Shown in pieces: positions 53,384-62,898 of a stretch of DNA of 64,000 bases (position 1 is its first letter; each line of letters starts with the position of its first letter). Made by a program: the position numbers and the translations under genes. Below the pieces are notes generated by a model. It was not told the DNA's origin. It was given only the letters and a program-made list of their open reading frames with translations, and searched no databases. This DNA comes from Pseudodesulfovibrio sp. zrk46 (GTDB lineage Bacteria; Desulfobacterota; Desulfovibrionia; Desulfovibrionales; Desulfovibrionaceae), in NCBI RefSeq assembly GCF_012516435.1, contig NZ_CP051216.1, positions 2,975,669-3,039,668 of the forward strand, read 5' to 3'.

Positions 53384-55216
53384 TTACAGGTAGAGATAGT
53401 GTGCCAAACAGATAGTGATGACAGCCGCCAACATAAGCATCGGGACACCAACTTTGATGAAGTCCTTGAATTCGTAGCCGCCCGCTTCCATTGCCAAAAG
53501 GTTGGCGGGAGAGGAGTAGGGGGAGATGAATGGGCATGCACAGGCTATGGTGGCTGTCATAACCAAGGCGTGTGGCGGGATCCCAAATGCAGGGGCTGCT
53601 TCAAGGGCTATGGGTATGACTAAGACGGCTGTGGCGGCACTTGGCAGGAACAGCCCAATGGATGTTGTCAGGAAGAACAGAGCGGCAAGTATTCCAAGCG
53701 GTGGCCATCCTCCAACTATTGATGTCCAGAACGAAGCAATGATGTCGGAACCGCCCGAATTGGTGATTGCCGTTGCAAGGGGGAGCATGCCGCCGATCAG
53801 CACGATAGTCTGCCAACTGATCTTGCGGTAAATTTTTTTGATATCAACGCATCCAGTCAGCATGAGAGTTAGTGCTGTCAGTATTGCCATCAGCACTGTG
53901 GGGAGTACTTCAAGCGCCATGCCTCCTGCCATAAGGGCTAGTATGGTCATGGTTATAGGAGCTTTGTGGCGCGCAGGCAGTACTTCGCAGCTTTCATGCG
54001 GCATGGTCAGCAGTACGAAGTTGATGCGTTCTTTGGTCAGGTTGAGGATGTCTTCCCAACCGCCGCAAACCAGCAATATGTCGCCGAAGCGAAGTTTGTG
54101 ATTAGCAGCTTGGTCCGAGATGGTTTTCCCTCCTCTTCGTACGCTGAGTACTGTCACACGATACGTCTTGCCGAATTGGGAATCCCTTAATGTGTGACCA
54201 ATGAGACCAGAGTCAGGGCCGATCAGGATCTCTGCGACTCCGATTTCTTGCAGCATGGCTTCACGTACACCGCCATGTAGCCGGCGTCGAAGTTGAAGCT
54301 TCTTCTTCTCTGCAACAGTCTCCAGCTTGTCGGTGTCTCCTAACAGCAGAAGAGTGTCATCCTGCGCAAACGGGCTGTCCAAGCATGGCTTGACGAAACG
54401 TCGACTTCGCAGAGTGGGCTTTTCAACCGCCAGCAGGTCAACGCCGTAGCTTTGCCTGAGACGAGCTTGAAAAATACTCTTACCAATGAGTGATGAGCCG
54501 GCCTTAATCCGAAAGCGGCGAATCTTATCCTCAAGTCCATACTTCTTAATGATTTCTTCGGTCCCGATTGTATTGGCGGTAGCATTGCGAAAGCCTTTGC
54601 GATCAAGGATGTGGCGACCCAAAAATAGCATGAAGAGTATGGCAACACTAAGTACACATATGCCAAACGGAGTAAAGGCAAAAAAATCGAGGGGTTCGAA
54701 CCCGTTTGTAACCATGAGCTGGTTGGAAATCAGGTTCTGGGTGGACGCGACAAGTGTCATCATACCACTGATTAATGCTGCTGCAGAAATGGGGATCAGA
54801 AGTCGCTTTTTGTTGAGGTTGGTCTGCCTGCATACGGCGAGGGCCAGTGGAATAAATACAGCGACCGTGGCTGTGGAGTTCATGAACGAGCCGACAAGTC
54901 CGGCGCCTGCCATCATGAGGGCAAGCAGTCGCCACTCGCTTCCTTGGCCCATTTGCACCATGTTTTTTGCTAGCCGTTGGGCGACGCCTGTATAGGCAAC
55001 AGAGTCGCTAACTACGAACATACAGACCAAAATGATGAGTACTGGATTTGAGAATCCGGCTATTGCTTCCTCTGGAGTCAATACGCCGCTCAAGCTCAGT
55101 CCGAGAATGACAAGGATTCCGATAATGTCGCCGCGAAGTCGGTTGCTAATGAAGAGCAGGGCTGCAGTACCGAAAATGGCAAAGGTGGTGATGGCGTCAG
55201 TAGTCAGTGTAAACAT
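53384..55216 (-). CDS. SLC13/DASS-type permease with TrkA-C domains
   Basis: This 610-residue membrane protein has hydrophobic helices at both ends and a cytoplasmic middle of about 210-400. The N-terminal transporter half includes GIVLGLSLSGVLTPEEAIAG-type helices, with SNPVLIILVCMFVVSDSVA. The middle holds two RCK_C/TrkA-C-like domains (around RIKAGSSLIGKSIFQARLRQ and LIGPDSGLIGHTLRDSQFG). The C-terminal half has SWQTIVLIGGMLPLATAI. Such proteins carry anions such as sulfate or dicarboxylates. Substrate not assignable; sulfate is attractive in a sulfate reducer but only a guess. Confidence 0.88.
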   Translation of the reverse strand: MFTLTTDAITTFAIFGTAALLFISNRLRGDIIGILVILGLSLSGVLTPEEAIAGFSNPVLIILVCMFVVSDSVAYTGVAQRLAKNMVQMGQGSEWRLLALMMAGAGLVGSFMNSTATVAVFIPLALAVCRQTNLNKKRLLIPISAAALISGMMTLVASTQNLISNQLMVTNGFEPLDFFAFTPFGICVLSVAILFMLFLGRHILDRKGFRNATANTIGTEEIIKKYGLEDKIRRFRIKAGSSLIGKSIFQARLRQSYGVDLLAVEKPTLRSRRFVKPCLDSPFAQDDTLLLLGDTDKLETVAEKKKLQLRRRLHGGVREAMLQEIGVAEILIGPDSGLIGHTLRDSQFGKTYRVTVLSVRRGGKTISDQAANHKLRFGDILLVCGGWEDILNLTKERINFVLLTMPHESCEVLPARHKAPITMTILALMAGGMALEVLPTVLMAILTALTLMLTGCVDIKKIYRKISWQTIVLIGGMLPLATAITNSGGSDIIASFWTSIVGGWPPLGILAALFFLTTSIGLFLPSAATAVLVIPIALEAAPAFGIPPHALVMTATIACACPFISPYSSPANLLAMEAGGYEFKDFIKVGVPMLMLAAVITICLAHYLYL

Positions 55217-55330
55217 CAGTAGAATCTGAACAATGTCATTAAATTAAGTCAAGGTAATTTAAATCTATGCGTGATTCACAATGAGAACAAAGGTAAAAGG
55301 GATTTTAAGTCGATTTTTTGTAGATTTTTG

Positions 55331-55370
55331 TGATTTCACGCGTTTTCACAGGTTTTCACTGGTTTACAGT
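55331..55370 (+). repeat. Four degenerate 10-bp repeats before the integrase gene
   Basis: TGATTTCACG, CGTTTTCACA, GGTTTTCACT and GGTTTACAGT lie in tandem, sharing a TTTCAC-like core. They are in the 268-base gap between the SLC13-type gene and the integrase, at the left edge of the mobile element, where integrase arm sites or an attachment site would be expected. Confidence 0.5.
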
Positions 55371-55450
55371 AATTATTTTGTATCATTGAATTAATGTTGA
55401 TTTTTCGATCATACGTCATCACTTGATCACACTACCCATAACGCCTAAAA

Positions 55451-55470
55451 AGTTGTACAGGAGTTGTACA
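55451..55470 (+). repeat. Direct repeat AGTTGTACA
   Basis: AGTTGTACA occurs at 55451-55459 and 55462-55470, 11 bases apart, one turn of helix. It ends 15 bases before the integrase ATG. It is a candidate operator for integrase expression or part of the attachment region. Confidence 0.5.
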
Positions 55471-55484
55471 AAATCGGAGGCAAA

Positions 55485-56717
55485 ATGGGCAAACAAGTAT
55501 GGCATCGGGTAAAGCGAACCAAGAAAGAGGGTGGAGGAATCTATCCCGGCTTGCGGTATCGCGAACATCCAGAGCGTCGCCACGGCATCCACAAAGATCG
55601 GTATTATACCCTCACCTACAAGGTGAAGGGGAAGACTGTCTCTGAAGCATGCGGCTGGGCTAGTGAGGGATGGACGCCCACCAAGTGTTATGACCTGCTC
55701 CGAAAGCTCAAGGAGAATGCCAAGACTGGCCAGGGGCCATACACACTCAAGGACCAGAGAGATCGCAGAGAAAAGAAAGAGGCGCTTGAGCAGGCAAAGC
55801 TCATTACGTTGGATGAGATCTGGCCCAAGTATTTGAAGTTCGCCCAGACGAAGAAAAAGCAATCCACATGGGAGAAAGAGGAAGGGCATTACCGCTTGTG
55901 GCTCTCTCCCTGTTTGGGAGAACGTCCATTACGTCATATCGGAATGCCCGAGTGGGACGAGCTTGTTGCGAACCTAACGAGCAAGAAGAAAGCACCAAGA
56001 ACGGTAGAGTATGTCACCGGGACGCTTCGACGTATCCTGAAGTATGCCTACGAGCGGCAAATCGTGGATGAAGCTCCTCCGTCCGGCAAGCGTATTGGTG
56101 TAACTGGACCCGGCAATAGCAACCGTCGGCTCAGGGTGATCAGACCCGATGAGGCAGAGGCGATTCTCGACTGTCTGGAAAAGTCGGACGAGGCTGCCTG
56201 GCGTATGACCAAGTTCGCTTTCCTGACCGGTTGCCGTGCCTCCGAGGCTTACAATTTGAGATGGCGTGATGTGGATCTGTTGGCCGAGCGGTTCACATTT
56301 ACTGAGACCAAGAATAAGGATGCCCGGTCCTTGCCTATCTCTCCTTCCATCAGAGTACTCCTGGGGAGCGAGAAAGAACCCGAAGAATATGTGTTCACCA
56401 AAGAAAACGGTACCCCCTATTACCAAGCACCGGTAGCTTTCAAGAGGGTGGTAGATAAGGAGCTCAAGCTCAATGAGGGGCAAACCAAGAGAAACCGTCT
56501 GACTTTTCACAGCATTCGGCACACCGTAGCCACCAACCTCGCCAGGAGTCTGAATCTTCGCGACCTCATGGACGTCATGGGCTGGCGTACCGTTCAAATG
56601 GCCATGCGCTACGTCAAGGGGTCGGAGGACGCACAAGCTACGGCGCTGGCCGGGCTTGAAGGCGGGCTGTCGACGGATAAGGGCAAGGTCGTACCGTTAC
56701 GCAGAGCGAATAACTAA
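55485..56717 (+). CDS. Tyrosine-type site-specific integrase
   Basis: From the ATG at 55485 (GGAGG site) this is a 410-residue integrase. An N-terminal arm-binding region precedes a core-binding domain (about 105-195) and a catalytic domain (about 215-385). The catalytic set is visible. R251 is in TGCRASEA, K276 in TETKNKD, and H342-x-x-R345 in HSIRHTVAT. W367 in MGWRT stands at the usual His/Trp position and the nucleophile Y376 is in MRYVK. It begins the mobile element and probably recombines the element at a site just to its left. A TTG at 55464 is an alternative start. Confidence 0.95.
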   Translation: MGKQVWHRVKRTKKEGGGIYPGLRYREHPERRHGIHKDRYYTLTYKVKGKTVSEACGWASEGWTPTKCYDLLRKLKENAKTGQGPYTLKDQRDRREKKEALEQAKLITLDEIWPKYLKFAQTKKKQSTWEKEEGHYRLWLSPCLGERPLRHIGMPEWDELVANLTSKKKAPRTVEYVTGTLRRILKYAYERQIVDEAPPSGKRIGVTGPGNSNRRLRVIRPDEAEAILDCLEKSDEAAWRMTKFAFLTGCRASEAYNLRWRDVDLLAERFTFTETKNKDARSLPISPSIRVLLGSEKEPEEYVFTKENGTPYYQAPVAFKRVVDKELKLNEGQTKRNRLTFHSIRHTVATNLARSLNLRDLMDVMGWRTVQMAMRYVKGSEDAQATALAGLEGGLSTDKGKVVPLRRANN

Positions 56718-56731
56718 TCCGGAGAATTTGA

Positions 56732-59320
56732 ATGATTGGTCATAAGAAATATGAAACTGCATCCGGCGTGCCTCTGCTTCTCTCAAGAAAATGCGGAAGA
56801 TTGAATGGGATGCCTTTGAAATTGGCTCTTTCTAATGATGTTCCTCCAGAATCCATGTTGGAATGGTGCAGGGCTAGTGGCGTAGAATCTGTGTCTCTCT
56901 TTAGTGATGCGGCGGATGGCAGTAGATACGGAGATTACGTAGTTCGAGTTGAACATGATTCCTTTGAGAGCGCTGTTCATATACTCTACGCGTATTGGAC
57001 CTTGCTTATAAAGAGGTATGCTGTCGATAGGCGGCAGATCGAATTCTTCAAGTGTGAGGATTCTTTGTTTTTGCAAGTTGATGCGAGGGCGTTTTCTAAT
57101 GAACGAGGATATAAAGGGCTGCACTCAGTATATATAGCGATGAATAAGGAGATAAAACGTTTTTTGTCCGAAGGGGGGCTTAAGGTCAAAGTTGTAGCGA
57201 TGATCAACCCTTTTCTACATTACGTTCCATGTTTCTCTGAAGAGTGGCATGCCAAAGAACAACTTATTAAACAATTGGATCCATCCGTTGATGCCCCACA
57301 TCTCCTTCATGACTCTTGGAATGATATCCCCATAAATTGGGTAGAGTACTACACTCGACATAGGCCTAAGGTGCCCGCAAAGATGTCTTTGATGAGGGAT
57401 GTCTTTTTGAGGGCCAAGCATGCTGTAGGACATAGTGTCTGGGCTTCCCCCTATCAATTGGGAAATCTCAAGCAGTGTGCACTGCTACAAGATGTTGCGT
57501 CCACAACCGTTTGGGAAGACGAAGACGAGCTGTATTTGTTGGGCGGGGTCTGCGGTGCCTTGAATGTTCGTTCATTCCGTCGGCTATGTGTCTGCGCTGG
57601 TGTTGTCAATCCCAAGATGCGAGAGGCTGATTATGCCTCTTCCTGGCTTACTCATGATATGCCTTCCAAACATTGTGAGGATTTGGCTCAACGATTTCAA
57701 TATACCTGCCCAACCAACTGCGGTGTCACAACCCCCCTTGCATTGCCGTACATGCCAGCCGAAGCGGTTGGACCTGCTTCGTTGTTCTTTAACGATGGGA
57801 AGTATGTTTATCTTGCCGTGGACGGAAGGCCTGAAGCCGGAGAGCGAATTTGTACTTATTACCAAGCAATGCAGACTCTCCGTGATGAGTATGGAGAATA
57901 CTGGGGCTACACGTTGAGTCCGGATCAAGGGCGTTCGTATTATTCTTTGAAGATTGCCGGGGAGAGCAAGAAGGCTATTTTGTTTTCGTTGGAAAAAATT
58001 GGAATTAAGGTTTTTAAGAAGGATTTGGCATACCAATTTGCTCTCTCTGTCGAAGAACTGGGGATTGCCGATTTGAAGGGGCCGGTTTTGTCACAAGGGA
58101 GCACTCATGCCGGCTGGAGCCAGTTTGGAAATATTCTAACCTATTCTTTCCCGTATAAACAGTTTTTCGAAATGCCTACCGCGCCTTTTCTGTATGGGGA
58201 TTCGTATAAATGCAGGCATGTTTTTTCAGGAAATCTTGAGCAGTGGGGGCAGGCGCTGAAGGTGCAGCCTATACCTGATGTGTTGCTTTTGGGCTTGGCT
58301 GTCTCCTTGGCCGGGCCTCTGCTTAGACCAATCAACTGCTCAAGCTTTGTGGTCCATTTGTGGGGCGGGACGTCTGTGCAGCGAAAGCACGTTCTGAAGG
58401 TGGCCAGTTCTGTGTGGGGAGGTAGATCTTTCGTGCAGAGCTATTCTGCTGTTTCAGAACATATTGGCGAAATCGCAGCAGCTCACAATGACGGTTTGAT
58501 CGCCATCAATTTTAATGATTCCATAAGTCAGACCAAAGTTAGAAATCTTCTACGCCGCCTGTTGAACGGAGACACTCTTGATACTTCCTACGGATCTCGT
58601 TTGAGGCATGCAATCCTGTCGACAGGGCAGGCACCTGTTAAAACAGGGAAGGGCGACGAATGTATCATAAATATTGAGCTGCCAAATGTTCTTGGAGAAC
58701 AGGTCGGCAAACTGTTGGATTTTGAACAGCACTACGGGCATGCGGGCCCGCACTTTATTAGGTATCTGCTTAATGTCTCCTGCGATGAGTTGGTGGCTCA
58801 GCAGGAAAGAACTAGTACGTACCTCTCTAAAAAGGGGAGAGCGACTACAGATATTGCATCACGCCTTTTCTCTGCCATGAGCGTTGCACTTATTCGTACA
58901 AGCGAATCTCTGAATTTCCCTCTGGCCATTACTACGGTTTCAGATGCTTTTGAGCGACTGTTCATAGACTGGACTATGAACAGAACAGAAAATGAGAAAG
59001 AGGCTGTGCGGCGAGTTGTTGATTTTATTCAAAAAGAGTCCGTTAGTGCACGGATGGGAGACGCTGTTAGATGTCAAAAAGGTATTGACTACGATGGCTA
59101 CATTTTTGCTGACGAAAGGGTGAAAGGTGTCTTTTTCCCCACAGCACAATTTAAGGCGTTATTTTGCGACACCGTTTCTTCAAAGCGGTTGGCAGAGTTG
59201 TTGTATTCTGACGGCCTTTTGGTCAGAGGGGCAGATGGCCGTTTTGATGCCTCGCGTTGGGTCCCAGGTCTCAAAAGGGCTAGGCGTGGCTACTTTGTAC
59301 GGCAGCCACGACTCATTTGA
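56732..59320 (+). CDS. Pseudo-enzyme paralogue of AEP-primase/DUF927-helicase
   Basis: This intact 862-residue gene aligns by eye with the 898-residue primase-helicase at 60001-62697. Zinc-type cysteines correspond (C249, C315, C326, C330). All catalytic motifs differ. The primase DLD becomes RVE at 72-74, and the primase His becomes F113. Walker A GKT becomes QRK at 550-552, and Walker B DE becomes NF at 593-594. Flanking signatures such as LALAVSLAG-like VLLLGLAVSLAG and HLWGG (543-546) remain. So fold is kept and ATP or primer chemistry is probably lost. No frameshift is visible. The gene looks more AT-rich than the next one. It starts 15 bases after the integrase stop. Function unknown; candidates are regulatory subunit, interference protein or relic. 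Confidence 0.7.
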   Translation: MIGHKKYETASGVPLLLSRKCGRLNGMPLKLALSNDVPPESMLEWCRASGVESVSLFSDAADGSRYGDYVVRVEHDSFESAVHILYAYWTLLIKRYAVDRRQIEFFKCEDSLFLQVDARAFSNERGYKGLHSVYIAMNKEIKRFLSEGGLKVKVVAMINPFLHYVPCFSEEWHAKEQLIKQLDPSVDAPHLLHDSWNDIPINWVEYYTRHRPKVPAKMSLMRDVFLRAKHAVGHSVWASPYQLGNLKQCALLQDVASTTVWEDEDELYLLGGVCGALNVRSFRRLCVCAGVVNPKMREADYASSWLTHDMPSKHCEDLAQRFQYTCPTNCGVTTPLALPYMPAEAVGPASLFFNDGKYVYLAVDGRPEAGERICTYYQAMQTLRDEYGEYWGYTLSPDQGRSYYSLKIAGESKKAILFSLEKIGIKVFKKDLAYQFALSVEELGIADLKGPVLSQGSTHAGWSQFGNILTYSFPYKQFFEMPTAPFLYGDSYKCRHVFSGNLEQWGQALKVQPIPDVLLLGLAVSLAGPLLRPINCSSFVVHLWGGTSVQRKHVLKVASSVWGGRSFVQSYSAVSEHIGEIAAAHNDGLIAINFNDSISQTKVRNLLRRLLNGDTLDTSYGSRLRHAILSTGQAPVKTGKGDECIINIELPNVLGEQVGKLLDFEQHYGHAGPHFIRYLLNVSCDELVAQQERTSTYLSKKGRATTDIASRLFSAMSVALIRTSESLNFPLAITTVSDAFERLFIDWTMNRTENEKEAVRRVVDFIQKESVSARMGDAVRCQKGIDYDGYIFADERVKGVFFPTAQFKALFCDTVSSKRLAELLYSDGLLVRGADGRFDASRWVPGLKRARRGYFVRQPRLI

Positions 59321-59699
59321 TTTATACACTTTCGATATTTGCTAAGGGATAATTTGTGGATGTTGGGTGGCTTTCTTGCTTTTTGTAATAATTGACATAT
59401 CAAAATACAAAAAATATTTTTTATACAAAATACATAAATTGAAATTTCAATATACTAAAATTAAAATTGCAGCATACCGTATTAAAAAATTAGAATATTC
59501 TAAGTGTTTTATCCTTTTATTACAGTGTATTGTTATTGGTTAAAAAGTGGTGTCAGGTTTGATGACTTTATTATTGTAATATATGAAGTGTCCTCTTTTA
59601 TAATGGAAGGGAGAGGTAATCCGCTTCGATTTTGCTTTCGTGTAAAGTTTCATTCGCTGGTGATATCCTATGAACTGTAAAGAAAGTTAGGAGTTTGCC
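59321..59699. promoter_or_regulatory. AT-rich control region with promoter and palindromes
   Basis: This 379-base gene-free stretch is strikingly AT-rich. A promoter TTGACA (59392-59397) with TATTTT (59415-59420, spacing 17) faces right. Two perfect 14-bp palindromes follow: AAAAAATATTTTTT at 59409-59422, overlapping the -10 box, and ATTGAAATTTCAAT at 59438-59451. The region precedes the small HTH gene, which is a plausible occupant. It could also be an origin-like region of the element. Confidence 0.5.
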
Positions 59700-59918
59700 A
59701 TGCTTGAATTGAAACAACAGTTGACCGATCACCTCCCCCCTGTATTCGCCGGAACATCTTTGGATGCACTAACCGGTGATGCTGTCCGATGGAGGACGGT
59801 CCAGAACCTGCGGGCTCAGAAGAAGATTCCTTCAGAGTGCTTCATGCGACACGGGGCGCGGAAGGTGCTGATTGTCCGTGATCCGTTTTTGGATTGGTGG
59901 CTTAAAGAAATAGATTGA
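59700..59918 (+). CDS. Small HTH protein, excisionase/AlpA-like
   Basis: This 72-residue protein has a winged-helix/MerR-type pattern. LTGDAVRWRTVQNLRAQKKI is a helix-turn-helix, followed by CFMRHGARKVLIVRDPFLDW, a wing-like hairpin. It resembles excisionase and AlpA-like regulators next to integrases of small elements. It starts at an ATG with AGGAG, 83 bases before the active primase-helicase. Probable role: control of excision or of the replication module. Confidence 0.7.
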   Translation: MLELKQQLTDHLPPVFAGTSLDALTGDAVRWRTVQNLRAQKKIPSECFMRHGARKVLIVRDPFLDWWLKEID

Positions 59919-60000
59919 TTCCGTTTTGATTTGGAGACGGAAGGAAGGCCAGGAGAATGAACTCCTGGCCTTTTCTTTTGAACATGTAAGGAGAAGAGAC

Positions 60001-62697
60001 ATGCTGACAAGGTTCTTTTGTTACGCAAAAAAAGAGTATGGAAAACCTGGCCGCCGAACGTGGTTGGAGTTTTCCGAAGAGACGTTGGCCCAGGCCATTC
60101 GTGATGGTGCGGAGTTTATTTCGACCATGACCTTTTCGCACAAACCCCAACAGGGGAAGCCGGAGCCCATCCGTAACGGGGATTTGGTTCTGGATCTTGA
60201 TTATGCCAAGGATCCTGCAAGAGCTGTGGTCGATGCTTTGGTTTTCATTGAAGGGCTCATCGTTTTGGGAATAGACCCGGCAGTGCTGCGTATATGGTTG
60301 AGTGGCAAGAAGGGGCTGCATATCGTTATCCCTGCAGCCGTGTATGGCGATATGGAGGGAGACGCGCTTTTGCCCTTGATTCACAAGGCGTTTGTTGGAA
60401 TTCTGCTCAGTCGAATTCCCGGAAGGATCGGGACGGTGGATATGAGCATCTACAATATGGGAGCCGGGCGGCTGCTCCGTTGTGAGAACATCCAGCGTTC
60501 GAATGGGCGATATAAGGTGCCGGTTTCGTATGAAGAGCTGTCTTCCCTTACTTATGATGACCTGGAAAAGCTGACATTGGAAAAGAGGTGTCTGGAGAAA
60601 ACGGAATGCGTGCTCCCTACCCCGGTCCCGAAGATCGTGGAATTGTTCCAGGAAGCACATAAGCAGGTTCACTCATGGGACTCCCTTATGAATCCGACAA
60701 AGGCGGTATCCGAGTTGGAGCGCTGCAGCTATATCAAATATTGTCGTGAGAATGCAGAAACTCTCTCGGAGGAAGCATGGTTTGGCATGGTCAATGTGCT
60801 GGCTCCGCTTGGCAAGCGTGGCAGGGATGCCATTCACAGCCTTAGCAAGCCGTATCCTAATTACGATTATGTCGAGACTGAGATGAAGATTAAGCGGGCT
60901 GTTATGGGCAATAAGCCACATACCTGTGCCACGCTTAAAGGCATCTGGGACTGTGGCAGAAATTGTGGCGTGAAAAGTCCGACAGTCCTGTGGCGTAAGA
61001 AGGATGCTGAAAAGGTGACAGCAGAGCGTTTCGTCAGTGATGAAGCCGGGCTGTTTTATATTACGGACCCTGATGAGCCGGATCTCGGACGAGAGTTTAT
61101 CTGCTCGCCATTGGAAGTGAAGGCCTTCGTGCGGAACCCACAGAATTCATCGTGGGGGAGGCTGGTAAGCCTGACCGATCCGGAAGGCGTTCAACATGAG
61201 ATTCAGCTTAGTATGAGTGACCTAGGCGCTAACGGTGATCCATGGCGGGCCTCATTGCTTGATCATGGCCTGAGCCTTCCGCCCACCAAGTTCGCCCGCA
61301 CCAAGTTGCAGGAATATCTCCTCACTGCTCAACCTGGGAAGTTCGCCAGAAAAGTGGACAAGCTCGGTTGGCATGGCGAGGCCTACGTTCTGCCGGATGG
61401 CGTGATCGGTGGGAGGAGTGATGAGGCTATCATTCTCGAAAGTGCTGTGTCCGACGATCTCTTCAATACGGCGGGTACACTCGAAGAATGGCAGGAGCAG
61501 ATTGGTCGCTACTGCGTGGGAAACAGCCGCCTGATTTTGGCCGTGTCCTTTGCCCTGACAGGCTGCCTTCTACGCCTTTTGGGTATGGAGGGCGGAGGCC
61601 TTCACCTCTTCGGCGACTCCTCATGCGGAAAGACCACGGCCCTGAAGGTTGCTGGTTCTGTTTGTGGTGGAAATGCGGGGAAGCCGTTCCTGCGCCAGTG
61701 GAGAGCGACGGATAATGCCTTGGAAAGCACCGCCGCTCTCCACAATGACAACCTGTTGTGTCTGGATGAGATCAGCCAGGCCACGCCCAAAGTGGTCAGC
61801 GAGGTTGCATATATGCTGGCCAATGGGCAGGGGAAGGGCAGAGCCAACCGGAAGGGCAATGCCAGAGCCCGCAAAGAGTGGGTGCTGGCCTTCCTGTCAA
61901 GCGGCGAAAAGACGCTGAGTGACAAGATCAGCGAAGACTTCAGGTTTGATTCTCTGGCCGGTCAGATGGTCCGCGTGGTTGATGTCGCGGCTAATGCCGG
62001 TGATGGTCTGGGGATCTATGAGAACTTGCATGACTTCGCAAGCGGGCGAGAACTGAGTGATTACCTCTCTCAACAGTCCGTGAAGTTCTATGGGACTCCC
62101 CTGCGGGCCTTCCTTCAACAACTCGTGGCGGCTCCCGATGTGTGTCGCAAATCCGTGAGTGACAGGATCAATCGGTTCCGTGAACAGTATTGTCCGGTCG
62201 ATGCTTCCGGGCAGGTGCAGCGAGTCTGTGCACGATTCGGTCTGTCAGCCGCCGCAGGAGAGATTGCTTCGGAACTCGGTATTCTGCCGTGGCCGGGACA
62301 GACGTCCGACAAAGCCATGTCCCAACTGTTTAGCGACTGGATTGCGTGGCGCGGTGGCATCGGCAATGTGGAAGAGGACAAAGCCCTGGAACGAGTCCGT
62401 GAATATATAGAAATGTACGGTGAAACGCGTTTTGGTGAACTACATGATAAGTTTCAACCATACAATGCGGTCGGGTATCGCTATCTCGACAACTTCGAAG
62501 TGCGGTATTTCATGAAGGTTCCGGCGTTTCGCAAGGAACTCTGCAAGGGTATATCAATAAAGAATCTACTGAAGCTCTTGAATGAGAAAGACTGCCTAGC
62601 CCATAATAGCAAAGGAGAGATCAAAGAATTCAAAAGCGTGAGGGGGACCACGGTTCGTGGCTACACTCTGATAGCTGAAGGTCTGAGTGCACTCTAG
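60001..62697 (+). CDS. AEP-type primase fused to DUF927 helicase
   Basis: From the ATG at 60001 (AAGGAGAAG) this is an 898-residue replication protein. The primase part has the AEP metal motif DLD at 65-67 (LVLDLDY), the S-G-K-K-G-L-H motif ending at H107, and D147 in VDMSIY. A zinc-type set is C242, C248, C309, C318 and C322. The DUF927/helicase part has Walker A GDSSCGKT at 538-545 and Walker B LLCLDE ending D589-E590. It is the likely initiator of element replication, as in P4-like satellites. A longer frame from 59926 lacks a good start. It follows the HTH gene. Confidence 0.88.
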   Translation: MLTRFFCYAKKEYGKPGRRTWLEFSEETLAQAIRDGAEFISTMTFSHKPQQGKPEPIRNGDLVLDLDYAKDPARAVVDALVFIEGLIVLGIDPAVLRIWLSGKKGLHIVIPAAVYGDMEGDALLPLIHKAFVGILLSRIPGRIGTVDMSIYNMGAGRLLRCENIQRSNGRYKVPVSYEELSSLTYDDLEKLTLEKRCLEKTECVLPTPVPKIVELFQEAHKQVHSWDSLMNPTKAVSELERCSYIKYCRENAETLSEEAWFGMVNVLAPLGKRGRDAIHSLSKPYPNYDYVETEMKIKRAVMGNKPHTCATLKGIWDCGRNCGVKSPTVLWRKKDAEKVTAERFVSDEAGLFYITDPDEPDLGREFICSPLEVKAFVRNPQNSSWGRLVSLTDPEGVQHEIQLSMSDLGANGDPWRASLLDHGLSLPPTKFARTKLQEYLLTAQPGKFARKVDKLGWHGEAYVLPDGVIGGRSDEAIILESAVSDDLFNTAGTLEEWQEQIGRYCVGNSRLILAVSFALTGCLLRLLGMEGGGLHLFGDSSCGKTTALKVAGSVCGGNAGKPFLRQWRATDNALESTAALHNDNLLCLDEISQATPKVVSEVAYMLANGQGKGRANRKGNARARKEWVLAFLSSGEKTLSDKISEDFRFDSLAGQMVRVVDVAANAGDGLGIYENLHDFASGRELSDYLSQQSVKFYGTPLRAFLQQLVAAPDVCRKSVSDRINRFREQYCPVDASGQVQRVCARFGLSAAAGEIASELGILPWPGQTSDKAMSQLFSDWIAWRGGIGNVEEDKALERVREYIEMYGETRFGELHDKFQPYNAVGYRYLDNFEVRYFMKVPAFRKELCKGISIKNLLKLLNEKDCLAHNSKGEIKEFKSVRGTTVRGYTLIAEGLSAL

Positions 62698-62781
62698 CCT
62701 GTCTATATAATAGTGCGTTCTGTGTATTGTGTGCGGCAGCGTTTGAGTGAAGTCCTAGTATGATGTCAATAGAGAACGATC

Positions 62782-62823
62782 GCACATTCTGCACGTATTG
62801 CACATGCTTACAGCGTATGTGCT
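62782..62823 (+). repeat. Iteron-like GCACAT repeats
   Basis: Three spaced copies, GCACATTCT, GCACGTATT and GCACATGCT, are followed by an inverted copy GCGTATGTGC at 62813-62822. They lie in the 253-base gap 62698-62950 behind the primase-helicase gene. Spacing is 9-10 bases. They may be a replication origin or operator. Confidence 0.4.
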
Positions 62824-62898
62824 GTTCAAGTGAAATCAGACATATATCATTAAATTGAACAACCTGGCTTTTTAGCTGGAGTTCTTGAAATAACCAAA

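Noticed and set aside
55464..55484. TTG start of the integrase
   Set aside because: The ATG at 55485 has a GGAGG site at correct distance; the upstream TTG lies inside the AGTTGTACA repeat.
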